From Aplectana chamaeleonis (Eukaryota; Nematoda; Chromadorea; Rhabditida; Cosmocercidae): 64,000 nucleotides of DNA. The number at the start of each line of letters is the position of its first letter. The stretch's first letter is position 1. The stretch lies in assembly GCA_029168955.1 (NCBI GenBank), contig JAPDOI010001736.1, positions 1 to 64,000 of the forward strand. The letters are read 5' to 3'. This document shows, in pieces, positions 12,037-22,838 of the stretch. The position numbers and the translations under genes are program-made. Under the pieces are notes generated by a model. It saw only the letters and a program-made list of their open reading frames with translations, was not told where the DNA came from and did not search any database.

Positions 12037-12612
12037 CATGTCGGAGCTAGTAGGCAGCGCAAGGATTAGTTGTAAAAAACGGTAAAAATAATCGATGCGA
12101 TTTAATAGGTAATTGAGCAGTTGCACATGTCAAACTTCTTGGTACCGTCAGTACAGCTCTTCTAGACACTGGATCAATGATGAGCATTGTCCAACTTGGT
12201 GTTCTGGTAGAGCCCCAAAAAAGAGGTTCTGATAATGATTCTCTGCAAGCTATGAATAGAAAGGAAATCGATCTCGTCTTCGATGCGTCTAATAATCCCA
12301 CGATGTTTGTTGGATCAGTCAGGATTGAAGTTCAAGTGGAAGGAGAACCTAGAGCGTCTATCACTTTTCATATAGCGGAAGGGGTTCATATCGATGCCAT
12401 CCTTCACTAGTGACAGCTGACAAGGGGCCCCTTCCGCTATTTGGAAGACGATAAACGCTCTAGGAATTCAGCTGTCACTAGTGAAGGATGGCATCGATAT
12501 GAATGTGGGTCAAGAACGCCTATAGCAGGTCACTATAGAAGAAAGGACGTACATTCCACCGTATCAGTCAGTACTAGTGCCTGTGCGTTGCGACGCGGTA
12601 CTCTGAGAAAAT
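12037..12612 (+). pseudogene. retroviral-type aspartic protease region of the gypsy-like element
   Basis: The frame leading into the 12,177-12,410 ORF contains ALLDTGS, the active-site signature of retroelement aspartic proteases, which cleave the Gag-Pol polyprotein. Further on, QLSLVKDGIDMNVGQER and TYIPPYQSVLVPVRCDA are typical of the linker between gypsy protease and RT. In-frame stops lie upstream of the protease and a scrambled segment at 12,353-12,502 breaks it (interleaved inverted repeats), so it is inactive. At 12,613 the coding sequence is cut by a 2.6-kb insertion and resumes at about 15,232 with matching frame. Confidence 0.85.
12353..12502. repeat. interleaved inverted repeats A-B-A'-B'
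   Basis: CATATCGATGCCATCCTTCA plus 13 bp (12,388-12,420) is mirrored perfectly over 33 bp at 12,470-12,502. The preceding segment 12,353-12,387 is mirrored imperfectly at 12,428-12,461. The order A, B, A', B' is not that of a simple hairpin. B' is the copy in the normal coding direction for protease-linker sequence, so B is likely the misplaced copy. Confidence 0.75.
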
Positions 12613-14887
12613 CGGTACCGCTGGTTTCGCGATAGCCCCGAGATTCTCACTGGTATCGCGATGGGGTATCGGCAGTTGATTGGCGGCTACGCGATCGTGG
12701 AAAAGTGGTGTGTGACGCAGTCGCCCCGCGATAGCCTTATGTCGGCTCCGCAGTCCGATAAAGAGGTAGCGTAGACAACACGGCTCTTCGGTGAAACAGC
12801 GTCGGCACCGCGATGATTGTGCAGGCTTTCAGTATCCCGTCGGCTCCGCGTTCAACACACCTCCGGACTAGCACACATCAGTCATACTGCAGTATCGATC
12901 AAATTTCCAACTGGACTCGCCGATATCTATTCCGGTGCTCTCCGAATTCGTTTTTTTTTATGTTATCCACATTTTGGCCATAGCATATACTGCCAGTGTA
13001 GTAAAATTGGCTTTATACTGAATTTCCCTCTCAAGCGCGAAGTCTTTTTTATGTTGCGACATTAACTAATATAATCTTGAACGCCTGTTTGTGCTCATGT
13101 GTCTCCGCGTATTACGCTTTTTGTATTCTTCGAGATTTCGGTTTCAAAACTGCAGCAACCACGATCTAAGAAACAATGCCGTGTGTTACATTTCCTGAAT
13201 TTTTGGGTGTTTTTCGCAGTCCACCTGAATTTCGGCATTCATCCCTTAGGTAGAGGGACGAGTAGACATGGTCATTCGACACTCATTTTTAAATAAACGA
13301 AAGAATATTGCATTTTCAAAAAACAACTGCTCCCGAAAAATTGAAAAATTCAATGGAAATCGTCAGAAAGTTTCAAATGAACGAATCTTTAAGATATCGC
13401 CGTTTCGAAAGTTATGAAGGAGGGAGTGTAATTCAATTATCTCTTGAATTGTCCGATTGAGTGGAAATTCCAAATTAAAACTTTTCAAAATTTCCGAATG
13501 AGTGAACTATTCTGAAAACCTTACTCTATCCGTTTGGTATTTATATTCGGAAAAGCACTCAGCCTATTCGATTCGATTTTTCAAATATTTCATAGATATT
13601 TCTGCACATTGTTTTCAATGGCAGAATATTAGCCCGTGACCCGAAAGGAGCGAAGTTTTTTTAAAAGTTTTTTTTACAATAATCGAATTAATTGGACAAC
13701 CGAATACTTAAATGTTTCTAAATGAATCCTTAAGGATTCAGCGGATATTTGGATTTCATAAATCAATCGAATTCTCGAGAAATCCGACAATTTTAGTTCC
13801 CAGGTGAATAGAATATTCGAGTACTCGCGTATAAAACGAATAATGTGATTATTGTTCGATAAATTATCCGAACCCAATTCTAATACGCTGTTTTTTGACG
13901 ATTTCTCACAAAAAATCGCTTCATCCGAGTTACAGACTTTGTTTTCATTTTTTGTTGTTTCGAAAGCCGTGCTTTTTTGAACGGTCGACTGGTCGAATTA
14001 CTCGAAAACCACACTTTCTTACGTTCTCGGTCTTCGCTGGGGAATATAAAGACGCTTTCGGAAATAACGCCGAGTGTTTTCTTGTAAAATGGCACATGGC
14101 TTACTCTCAAACAAGGCATATAGAAGTGGCGATGGACACATAGCTGCTTCGAAATTGAAAGCGCGTTTCCCGTGTTGATTGTGTTAAAGCTAACTTTTCC
14201 AAATTTCTTGTTCCAGAGTAAGCAATGTGTCTCCCAAAAAGGGCTCTTGATGCTGATTTCAGATATCTCTTTATATCAACAAATGGTCTACTTTGAACAG
14301 AGTGTTGAAAAGAAGCATAAAAACTCCTTTTTGTGCTCAAAACGCAAATGATATCAGCGATATTGCACTTCATCCTGGCATCGCACCCGTAAACGGCGAA
14401 CACTTCTCTAAATGCTGAGTCATCTTGGAACAAAACGATTCAGAGGCTCGAATTCTGACATAGCAGCGAAAACCATAACGGTTGAAATCTGTAGTCATTT
14501 GCATAGGGTTAACGGTTCTCGTAAGATTCTGTCTGATTTTTAACGCAGCTGCCATGAAGACTACATAAACTGAATTATTGCCCGATCAAAATGGGTGAGG
14601 ACATCTGCATTCAAGTATCAAAGCTAGGTGTTTGCGATTGCGTTTGATTAGCATGAAATTTTATTTGGATTACGTATGGGTTTGAAAAGCTAAAATACCA
14701 AATCATTCGAGTACTATTCCTACGCAAAGGATTCCGAAGAAAACGTAAGATGGGTGACAGACAAATGCTGGAAAGCTGTATCATCAGCTGTGTCGGTGTG
14801 TTGCTTAACAAACAACTATTCGATATCCACCATGGGGAGAGCAATTATATTTGGCTCACCTCGAAGGCTTCGCAGCGAGGTCGCGTA

Positions 14888-15032
14888 ACATCGGCATGAG
14901 TCGTGAAGAGACTTCGCGTTCACTGCTGAAGGTTGGCGCGAACTCGGTGCACCTATGCTATAGCATATGGCACCAAGTTGTCGCCAACCTTCAACAGTGA
15001 ACGCGAAGTCTTTTCACGATTCATGCCGATGC
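14888..15032. mobile_element. palindromic TA-flanked MITE, family C, copy 2
   Basis: ACATCGGCATGAGTCGTGAA at the left and TTCACGATTCATGCCGATGC at the right, bounded by TA. Nearly the whole 145 bp is palindromic around CTATGCTATAGCATATGG. Closely related to the copy at the centre of the 740-bp palindrome. Confidence 0.88.
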
Positions 15033-15146
15033 TAGGTGTCTTGAAAAATACCTACGCGGTGTCAACGCTCAGCCGACGCGGCAATCGGCTCTTCAACGAG
15101 CTGCGATTGCGAGGCCTACCTCGCTATTTGCGTGCAGGCAGGGCAC

Positions 15147-15229
15147 TTTGTGATGAAGGCACCGCAATGACCCCATGTAGGTGCCTATAGGGCACCTACA
15201 CGGCCGCAATGCGGTGCCGTCACCACAGA
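15147..15229. repeat. hairpin at the right end of the 2.6-kb insertion
   Basis: TGTAGGTGCC-TATA-GGGCACCTACA forms the inner stem and GGCACCGCA…TGCGGTGCC the outer stem. It lies immediately inside the insertion's right border and may be part of its terminal structure. Confidence 0.65.
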
Positions 15230-15231
15230 TT

Positions 15232-16816
15232 TCCTCAGAGTAGAGAGGACCTCAGAGCGAGTGTTGTGGCTTTCCAAGCAAGGCATTCCTACAGATGTTT
15301 CCAAAACATGCAGAGAGGAAGCGGTACTCCCAATCACGAATGCTAGAGAAGAGTCCATCCTGCTAAAGAAAGGGTAGAGTGTGGGTTATTGGGGTAAGGA
15401 AAAATGAAAGGAAAGGTGGGAAGACCTCAACCCACACATGTTAAATCAAAAAGAGGAGGACTTCACCCATGACGTGAGACAAAAGCTTTTGGAGAAGCGA
15501 ATTGCTCAAAACAGAACAAATCGCTCGAGACAGGACAAGTAAGAAAATAAATGGAACCTTCGCAGAATTTCTTGAAGAACTCAGCGATGCTTTTGCAATA
15601 GGTGATAAAGAACTGTCCCGTGCGGATATGGTGGAAATGACGATTGAAACGGGTAACAGTTTTCCCATCAAAATGAAAGCGCCCCCTGTTCCACTGGGAG
15701 TTAGGTGGAAGCTAAAGGAACTGAGTTGAAAAGACTTAATGGACAGAAAGATCGTTGAGAAAAATAACTCAAGTTGGGCATTCCCAGACGTTTAAGTCGA
15801 AAAGAAGGACGGTAGCCTACGTTCGTGCGTAGAATACAGGCAACCAAACAAGCGGATAACATTGGATTCTCATCCCCTCCACAGCACAAACACAACACTC
15901 CAAAGTATGGCTGGAAAGAAATACTTCTCGACACTTGACCTCTGCAGCGGTTACTGGCAGATCCCTTTGGTCTGCGGAAACTCGGGAAGAATCGGCGTTC
16001 GCGACTCCTGAAGGGCTATTCCAATTTGGCGTGACGCCATTCAGTCTCAACACGAGTCCACCTGTTTTCCAGCGTCTAATGGACACATTACTGCATGACA
16101 TTCTAGGCACTGAGGTGTTCTGTTACGTGGATGACATTATGATCTGTACGGGGACAGAAGAACGTCACCTGGAATTGTTACGAAAAATGTGCGATCGTCT
16201 CAGAAAGGCAGGACTACGACTGAAATTCCAAAAATGTGCCATCATGCAGAGCAAGGTATCGTTTTTTGGGCCCAGAATTGGTAGTGAGTGTGTGCGCACA
16301 AGCCCGGATAAGATCAGCGCCAAATTGAACTACCCAGTGCTCAAAAATATGAAAGAACTACGAACTTTCCTTGGGATGGCTTCCTTTTATAGCAAGTTTT
16401 GTCTAGGTTTCTCAAAAATGGCCGGTTGGCTATTTGCACTGACTTCTTCTGAAAGAAAGTGTAGTTGGGAACAGGAGCATGAAAACGCATTCAATAATTT
16501 GAAGAAAGTCAACTCCTCGGCGCCAGTTTAGGCTCAATCTGACCTAGAAAACGCAAGAAACGGAACGAAACCATTTGTGATTTTCACTGACTCCTCTACT
16601 GAAGGGTTGGGCGGCATACTCTCTCAAGAAGACAGCAATAAGGTACTTCACCCGATATTCTTCGCCTCATATGGTCTAAGTTACGCGGAAGAGCGATATC
16701 ATGTGACTGATCTGGAAGTAAGTGCTGTAGTATTTTTGAGTTAGGCGCTCGAACTTCAGCGCTACAATTTGTAAATCCGGTATGTAAAAGGAAAAGCAAA
16801 CGCCATTGCAGACGCA
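15232..16816 (+). pseudogene. reverse transcriptase and RNase H of the gypsy-like element
   Basis: RT copies retroelement RNA into DNA and RNase H removes the RNA strand. Visible in order: PPVPLGVRWKLKELS and KKDGSLRSCVEYRQ (early RT), FSTLDLCSGYWQIP (first catalytic aspartate in the LD motif), VTPFSLNTSPPVFQRLMD, FCYVDDIMI (catalytic YVDD at about 16,120), LRTFLGMASFYSKF, then RNase H starting FVIFTDSSTEGLGGILSQ and ending VKGKANAIADAL. Stops or shifts occur near 15,728, 15,795, 15,970 and 16,530, and part of the RNase H C-terminus appears deleted near 16,745-16,775. The frame is cut by MITE A at 16,821. The motif set is Ty3/gypsy type. Confidence 0.92.
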
Positions 16817-16820
16817 TTAA

Positions 16821-17279
16821 AGGCAGCATACACGCTCGTAAACGTGGTTGGAATAACAATATGAATCGAACCGTATGGCTTACAACGTAATGCCTACGCA
16901 TTTTGAAGTGTCAAAAATGACCCAAACTGCCGCTACATAAGTCAGAAGATAGCCCGCCCTGTATTTTCACGCCCCCCTGTATTTGCTCTTTGCTCCAAAA
17001 CAGGGTTGCTGGGTCATCTTCGCCGTCAGTGACGTGTTTGGTTCACTTGTTAGGCAATCTACCAACAGTACCAACGGTGAATATGACCCAGCAACCTTGC
17101 GTTGCATGAAAATGGCAAATACAGGGGGCGTGAAAATACAGGCGGGGCCAACTTCGAACTCATGTAGCGGCACTGTGGGTCGTTTTTGACACTTCGAAAT
17201 GCGTAGGCGTTTTAATCTGGGCCATACCATTCTATTTCCGTAGTTATCTCAATCACGTTTACGAGCGTGTATGCTGCCT
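16821..17279. mobile_element. TTAA-flanked MITE, family A, copy 2
   Basis: AGGCAGCATACACGCTCGTA at the left is mirrored by ACGAGCGTGTATGCTGCCT at the right, with TTAA on both sides (16,817-16,820 and 17,280-17,283). Interior segments around 16,960-17,150 also face each other. The MITE splits the conserved ADALSRG motif at the end of RNase H; removing it with one TTAA restores that motif. TTAA duplication fits piggyBac- or Kolobok-type mobilisation, but TA within it is equally possible. Confidence 0.9.
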
Positions 17280-17283
17280 TTAA

Positions 17284-18057
17284 GTAGAGGCCCAGCGCAA
17301 GAAAGCTACAGCGGGGTTAGTCTGATGAACGAAGCGGTAGTCACTGAGAAGATGGTACTACCGTGTTTGTTGCCCCACAAAGTGAGCGTTATTAAGTATT
17401 CCACGAGGCTCATAGTGCCAAAAATGTTTCGTAAGCAATCCAAATGAAGTGATGATTCCACCCCTGAAATCAATCGTAACGGGTAAACCATATGAAATAA
17501 TCGGAGTCGACATATTGGAATAAGGCATGACATCAAAAGTCAATAGAAACACGATCACAGTAATAGATCATTTTTCGAAGTTCGCAGCAGCATATCCTGT
17601 GCCCGATAAATCAGCTGAGACCGTTGCCAGAACCCTCTTCGTGCGTTGGCTTGCCGACGGGTGCACGTGGTCTAAAACGATAATGTCAGATAAGGGAGGG
17701 GACTTTGAAAACAAGATTGTGGAAGAACTCACAAAAGTCACGAAGATCAATCACATGTTCACCAAAGGCTATAATCCCCGCAAAACGGGGGTTAACGGTC
17801 CTCATAGTCGCAATGCTTAGGAAAATAACAGTAATACCTACCGAGTGAGACACAAGGCTTCCCTTTTGATGATGTCCTACAACATTATGCCGCACAAGTC
17901 GACCGGTGAATCGCCGTATTTCCTTCTTTAAGGGATGGACAAATTGTTCCCGTCAGAAGTAGTTCCAAATGGTGGAATTTTGTGGCATACCATGGACAAA
18001 ACTTTGGGTCAGTACAAAACCGAGATACTCCAAGCAGTAGCAGAAGTCCAATAGCGC
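17284..18057 (+). pseudogene. integrase core of the gypsy-like element
   Basis: Integrase joins element DNA to the host chromosome. GKPYEIIGVDILE carries the first catalytic aspartate, ITVIDHFSKFAAAYPVPDKS follows, and MSDKGGDFEN carries the second. The region holding the third acidic residue (about 17,750-17,900) is open but degraded (RKTGVNGPHSRNA). Downstream MSYNIMPHKSTGESPYFLL matches the usual end of the core. Several stops are present. The sequence is interrupted at 18,058 by the Harbinger-like element and continues as REYNERTR at 18,993. Confidence 0.9.
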
Positions 18058-18060
18058 TTA

Positions 18061-18989
18061 GGGCCTATTCATACTTCCAACCTCTCGCTCTGCCAGAGCG
18101 GCCCGCTCGGCAAATGAGGTGAGTATGAATGAAAACAAGACCACTTGCTCCTCCCGCTCGGCCAGTGAAGTATGAATGCTCCAGAGACATCGCCATGGCA
18201 GAGCAAAAGGGGCGGAAAATCGGTGGAATTGTTTTTGGAAATGAAGCGATGCTGGTGGTCTCAGACAAGTTTGTTAAGATATATTGGTTTTGCTGTGTGT
18301 AAAGTGCTATCCAGGGGTGGATTCTACAGATTTTCTAAAGAGACAATGACTGATAACGCTACCGGAAAACCCATATCAGAAGCAATTTTCATTTGTAGGA
18401 TAGAATGCTGGGTGGCCCCTCCTACTAGATTTGAGCTAAGATTGATCCGCATACTTTCTGCGGCGTTCGGCGAACTTTCATTTCGGTTCAACACACTTTC
18501 TACGGCGTCCTGCGTGCTCCCACTTGGGTCCCGCACACTTTCTACGGCGTCCTGCGCATTCTCATTAGGGTCCCACACACTTTCTGCGGCGTCCACCGGA
18601 CTCCCCTTAGGTCCCGCACGCTTTCTACGGCGTCCTGCGTGCTCCCACTTGGGTCCCACATGCTTTCTTCTGCGTCTTGCACACTCCCACTGAGGCCCGC
18701 TACACTTATATGACGTAATTTAGTGCAACAAGTAATGCTACCAACAAACACCTCGGCAGTGCGAGAGGGTAGTATGAATGCTCCAGAGACACCACTGTGG
18801 GGGGCAGGAGGCGCGGGAGAGGTGGAAGGCGTGAGAGGGTAGTATGAATGCTCCAGAGACACCACTGTGGCGGGGCAGGAGGCGCGGGAGAGATGGGAGG
18901 CGCGAGAGGTCGTGTTTTTATTCATACTCACAACTTTTTCCGGGCGGGCCGCTCTGGCATAGCGAGAGGTTGGAAGTATGAATAGGCCC
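18061..18989. mobile_element. Harbinger/Tourist-like nonautonomous element, TTA duplication
   Basis: GGGCCTATTCATACTTCCAA at the left is mirrored by TTGGAAGTATGAATAGGCCC at the right (about 46 bp of near-perfect TIR), flanked by TTA at 18,058-18,060 and 18,990-18,992. A 3-bp TWA duplication with G/C-rich ends is typical of PIF/Harbinger. The element lies within the integrase frame, which rejoins cleanly without it. Inside are a 42-bp satellite and duplicated segments with 'gtatgaatgctccagagacacc' (18,773-18,870). There is no transposase. Confidence 0.87.
18480..18695. repeat. 42-bp satellite, five units, inside the Harbinger-like element
   Basis: Unit starts are spaced 41-42 bp and contain ACACTTTCTACGGCGTCCTG then CTCCCACTTGGGTCCC. 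Related to units at 10,160-10,300 and to the arrays at 24,890-25,850 and 26,695-27,480. Confidence 0.85.
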
Positions 18990-19016
18990 TTAAGGGAGTA
19001 TAATGAAAGAACCAGG

Positions 19017-20015
19017 GGTGGTAGTAATCTGCATGGTGGCCGCAAGTTAACCGCCGGTAAGAGGGTGGTTATCACACGGTCAGTGGGTAGCTGATCACCA
19101 GCTCGTATGGCAGCAAATAAGGCATGAGAGAAGTTTATTCTTCAACACTACTAACGAAAGTAGCTTGCTCTTGAGATTGGAAGTGGGAGAAGGCGAAAAC
19201 CTCGGTCTAGAAACTGCTGCTCCTGTTTTGAAATGAATAATTGTGTGGTCACTGAGCACATTTTCAATGGAGTTTCATTCTGCGGCGAACATATGAGACC
19301 ACCGGTTGAAAATTTTCTGGCAGACTGTGAGAAATACGTCTGAAGTGGAGAGACGAAGAACGGTCTCGCAAAAAGTCCTATGGAGGACTTTTTGCGAGCG
19401 GTTTAAACAACTCGTTTTACAGCTCTGTTTTTTCAGAAATGCGCACTTGTGAAATTTCTTTTTCTCGCACTATGTAGAAACAAGGACTAGCAAGGTAAAC
19501 ACGAATAATGTGTTACTAATTTGTTCTTTGTAACTTGAGAATATGTAAAAAGATGTAGTTTAGCCTTCTTTGGTGTTCATTAACCATGTTCTTTACAGAT
19601 AATATAGTACAAATAAGCAGCTGTGAGAAAATGTACAATTTGATGCACTTTTTCCGTTTAATAGCTTCGAAATTTATGAAATTCCATTGTCTCTTCCGAT
19701 TTCTAACTCTCCATATGTTGCCCTGGAATTATAATGATCCAGGGGATCAAATCGTTTGCTGTGGTCTCGAAAAACGTCAACGAACTGCTTCGAATTCAAG
19801 GTTTAAAAGAGACTGCGGATGCACCAATAGCTTTTTACTTGACTTAATGTATAGTTGTTGTGCTGTTTCATGTAACAGATACTTTACATTGAATTATAAA
19901 GCTGATCCTTCATACAGGGGTGGTTAGTTCACGGCCAATCTGTGACTGATTCGTGGTCAACCAACGGTCAGGAGCGGGTGGTTGACCCGCGTTAAAAGAC
20001 AAGATTACTACCACC
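19017..20015. mobile_element. 999-bp TIR element with 5-bp CCAGG duplication
   Basis: GGTGGTAGTAATCTGC at the left is mirrored by AGATTACTACCACC at the right, with CCAGG directly outside both ends (19,012-19,016 and 20,016-20,020). Further inverted similarity follows (GGTGGTTATCAC, GGTCAACC). It interrupts the gypsy integrase between NERTR and SSMK, and removal of the insert plus one CCAGG restores the frame. The right ~340 bp is also present in the right arm of the big palindrome. A short ORF at 19,586-19,927 has no recognised domain. Confidence 0.85.
19365..19398. repeat. perfect 14-bp-stem hairpin
   Basis: CTCGCAAAAAGTCC and its exact reverse complement GGACTTTTTGCGAG are separated by six bases. 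It lies in the middle of the 999-bp element. There is no coding context and no CTRR after it, so a Helitron end is not supported. Confidence 0.8.
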
Positions 20016-20020
20016 CCAGG

Positions 20021-20400
20021 TCATCTATGAAAATTGCATATGACAAGAGGAACAAGGTTGATTCAAAATGCTTCTCGGTGGTTGGAGATCGAGTCTATCT
20101 AATGGCGCCTAATGAGAAGGGAAGGAATTCGAACCCAAAATTAGTCTGTAAATGGGCTGCACCGTTTAGGGTGCTAGAAGTAGGTCAGCTTTCCGCCCTA
20201 ATCACAAGAATAGGTGAAAATCTGAACCGATGCGTGTACAGTTCGAATAAGTTGAAAACCATCCCGAATTGCATTTCTAATGAGAGGTTAGATACTAAGA
20301 CAATGAGAGGGCGTAGAGGAAGAATGCCCGTTGCTAAAGTGAGCAAAATAACTGTTTTTTCTTTTAGAGTGGTACCGCGGCAGATCGAGGCCATGTGATG
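20021..20400 (+). pseudogene. integrase C-terminal region of the gypsy-like element
   Basis: SSMKIAYDKRNKVDSK, VVGDRVYLMAPNEKG, NPKLVCKWAAPFRVLEV and SALITRIGEN are characteristic of the C-terminal integrase domain in gypsy-type Pol proteins. The stretch is an uninterrupted frame from the 999-bp element's border to about 20,398 and then runs into sequence without further retroelement motifs. This part is duplicated in inverted orientation at 32,050-32,400. No 3' LTR could be identified. Confidence 0.9.
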
Positions 20401-20409
20401 TACCAGTGC

Positions 20410-21310
20410 ATCGATGAATGTTTTGATTGCACGACTCTTAGCGACATGAAAGGAGTCGAGTTTTCCCGGTGCACTGGCCAAATAGGCGTATTCTGATGTC
20501 TGGACGGCGCGGAAGAGCGCCGGCATCTTCAAGAACATCGACATGCCGACCAAAATACAGATGTATCGCGACCGCGCCGTTTCTCTCGATGAGGACGCTC
20601 TAATAAATGTACTGAAAGTACATACAACACGTGTGAAAATTGATCCGATTTCGTCAGTTCGACTGATGGCATAAATGAGCACGAAGTGATCGAAAGCAAC
20701 GTGTTTGAGGCCATGTAGGATAGAGCGCTGAGGAGGATCAAAAAGATTAGCGGAGTACTCGAAGAGTGAAACTCGTTTACCTGGGTTATTGTATGGCTGG
20801 TCGACCTGAATGCGAAGCAAGAATCCATCCGGTCGTAGCAGCATGTAAAAAGCACATGTAGTCCGGTGGTCGGATCGTCAAGGCGTGGTACCCTGTAACT
20901 TCATACAATCGTACGAATTGGATGGTGATGGAAACGTTGTGGGGGAGGGGCATCTGACGATAAGGTGTCAAGTGCAGGGACGAGGAAAATGATAAATACA
21001 GCAGGCAGCAGAATCATGGATGGTCGCAGTTGGATTGAGGAAGGGGCCCCGAAGCATCCCCTCAGTATAATCAGCCTTATGTTTGAAGGGCAGATCCCGT
21101 CGTCTGCTGAAGACTCCTCGTCCTCGTCTGGAAGCTCCTCGTAGTCTTCCGAGAATTCTGAGGAAACGTCCGAGCAAGTTTCGCAAGATGATTTAGTCGA
21201 CTCGCCCAACCCATAAACGTCCTCGTCGTCCAAACTGATTGAGTCCTCGTCGTCAGATTGAATTGAATCGTCTGATCCTACAGGCTCTCCCGACGACCCA
21301 GATTCACTTT
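20410..21310 (-). CDS. unrecognised acidic-start protein candidate (left-arm copy)
   Basis: Reading on the minus strand, the sequence after the SL1-like site encodes a very acidic region (SDDSIQSDDEDSISLDDEDV, then SSEFSEDYEELPDEDEESSADD). A later open stretch continues from about 20,960 to 20,410 with RPDGFLLRIQVDQPYNNP and HVAFDHFVLIYAISRTDE. A GT-AG intron of 53 nt is likely at 20,728-20,780 (GTAAAC…TCCTCAG). No start codon is obvious and the frames between the acidic part and the rest do not join simply, so exon structure is unresolved. The far end runs antisense into gypsy integrase sequence. No family recognised; acidic N-termini are common in transposase and nuclear proteins, but that is not enough for a call. 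Confidence 0.35.
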
Positions 21311-21328
21311 CGCTCTCCGACTCTCACT

Positions 21329-21349
21329 CTCAAACTTGGGTAATTAAAC
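21329..21349 (-). other. SL1 spliced-leader-like sequence (left arm)
   Basis: The reverse complement matches nucleotides 2-22 of the 22-nt nematode SL1 exactly; only the first G differs. It is not followed by the GT donor of an SL RNA gene but directly by the acidic coding sequence, as in a trans-spliced mRNA. Confidence 0.85.
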
Positions 21350-21670
21350 ATATGACTGAACACTTTGAGTTTGGAAAGGTTAATTCAACTGAGCTTGCCT
21401 ACGTCCTTCAGTTTTGACCTTGCGTTCTGCGAAACTGCTTCTAGTACGTGGAACAAGCAGAGAATTCGCACCGTCTTTGTATTCTAGAACACCTTAATGG
21501 AAGAGTTGAAAAGAACAATTGTGTCGTTTGACATAAAAATAATAGGATTCATTGACGGCACAATATATTTTTTTGATTTCTTCGAATAGTTTCGAAGCAT
21601 TATTATGAATTCTTCCGTAAAAACAATATCCAAAAAGCAGATTTCGATCAGCAGAGCTGAACTATGTACC

Positions 21671-22350
21671 TGCTGGACAATAAATATGCCGGAGGCATCC
21701 CCTGGTCGTACTCGTTCGGAGCGACAACCGTGTACAGAAAGTTAGAGAATAGAAAGTCAGGTTGAATGTATTGCCGATCCATCGCTGCCCGTTCGCATAT
21801 TTTCGAATCGAATATAACATACTTGCCTTTGACCAGGGCGGATCCGTTAGTCTGTATCGATGGGGTCGCAGACATGTTTTCCATTAGCTTTGTAAAAACA
21901 GCTCCTTGGACATTGCTGAAAGCCGGCAAGAGTACTTGAACACTTAAATACTGAGAGAATTGATATTTGGAACGAAATTTGATCAAGTTTTTACCATGAA
22001 ACTTTGCTTTAGACGAGAAAACTTCTGAAAAAACGTTAGGCCGGGCTTTTGCATGATACTATCCATCGAAATTCCTGGTGTGAACACTGGAAATAGAAGA
22101 AAAAAAATCAAAAAAAGGAAAAAGTACGCGTGTAGGAGACATACTCGACCGTGCGAGTGATCCACAAAGATGGAAATGGGATTTTGATGATTTTCCATTG
22201 GCCAACGTGGCCCGCTTAGAGTGTTAAGTTCAAAACCTTTAATTCTCGACGGCTTGAAGCCGAAAACAGAATCAAGAAAATAATAAAACAGAGTTGCGAA
22301 CCGCAAGGAATCAGGGCATAACTACGGGCCATACGGAATGAACTGAAATA
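21671..22350 (-). CDS. unrecognised spliced gene candidate (left-arm copy)
   Basis: Minus-strand exons are separated by short introns: 22,087-22,144 (58 nt, GTATGT…TTTCCAG) and 21,951-21,994 (44 nt, GTAAAA…CTCTCAG). A donor CAG|GTACAT ends the last exon near 21,671. A possible first exon near 22,230-22,340 begins MARSYALIPCGSQLCFIIFL, which looks like a signal peptide or membrane anchor. Later exons encode FTPGISMDSIMQKPGLTFF and a ~93-residue stretch with NVQGAVFTKLMENMSA and APNEYDQGMPPAYLLSS. No family recognised. The same exons are kept in the right arm. Confidence 0.4.
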
Positions 22351-22838
22351 GAGAGCAAAATCACATGACAAATAAGAAGGAAGCAGCAACACTGAGGAGA
22401 AATTGAATGAAAGGAAAGGTGGAGACAACATGAGTACCTACAGAGAGGGAAGAAGATCGTGAAATGGAATAGCGTCGCGCAAAGTTTGTCGTGAAATGGA
22501 GGGGAAAAACAATAACAAAAACATGAGTGGACTGCGTGAGACCTGTTGCGCAGCGTATCATCTTGACGAAAAAGAGTCGACGCGTCGCAAAAACCGTTTT
22601 TTTTTATGGGGATTCAAGCTAAAATGGTCGTCACTATTATAACAGCGAGCAAGTTCACCACTTGACCAAAACGTGGTCTGCTTTGCTGACATCAAGCTTA
22701 TCCTCGAAAAGGTGTGTCAAAACTCAATTTCGGGCCAGTCACCAGCATGGCAAGTTATTCATCAGTGTGTTTAGCTGCTTAATATTTCCAACTTGAATCA
22801 ATTCCTATTTTCAACTCCCAATTCATATGAAGAACAAG

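Larger units (their letters stand above)
12613..15231. mobile_element. ~2.6-kb insertion between gypsy protease and RT
   Basis: Coding sequence stops at GACGCGGTACTC and resumes with CTCAGAGTAGAGAGG, restoring the frame (DAVL-RVERTSERVLWL). The ends carry TGAGAAAATC and, inverted, GATTTCCTC; the duplication may be CTC. Borders are good to a few bases. The left part (12,600-12,860) is GC-rich with repeated 'tcgcgat' motifs; the middle (12,950-14,600) is AT-rich without recognisable genes; the right part carries MITE C and a hairpin. No transposase is visible, so the class is unknown. Confidence 0.65.

Noticed and set aside
19365..19398. Helitron 3' hairpin
   Set aside because: No CTRR end follows and no 5' TC partner or Rep/helicase frame was found; it lies inside a TIR element with a target duplication.
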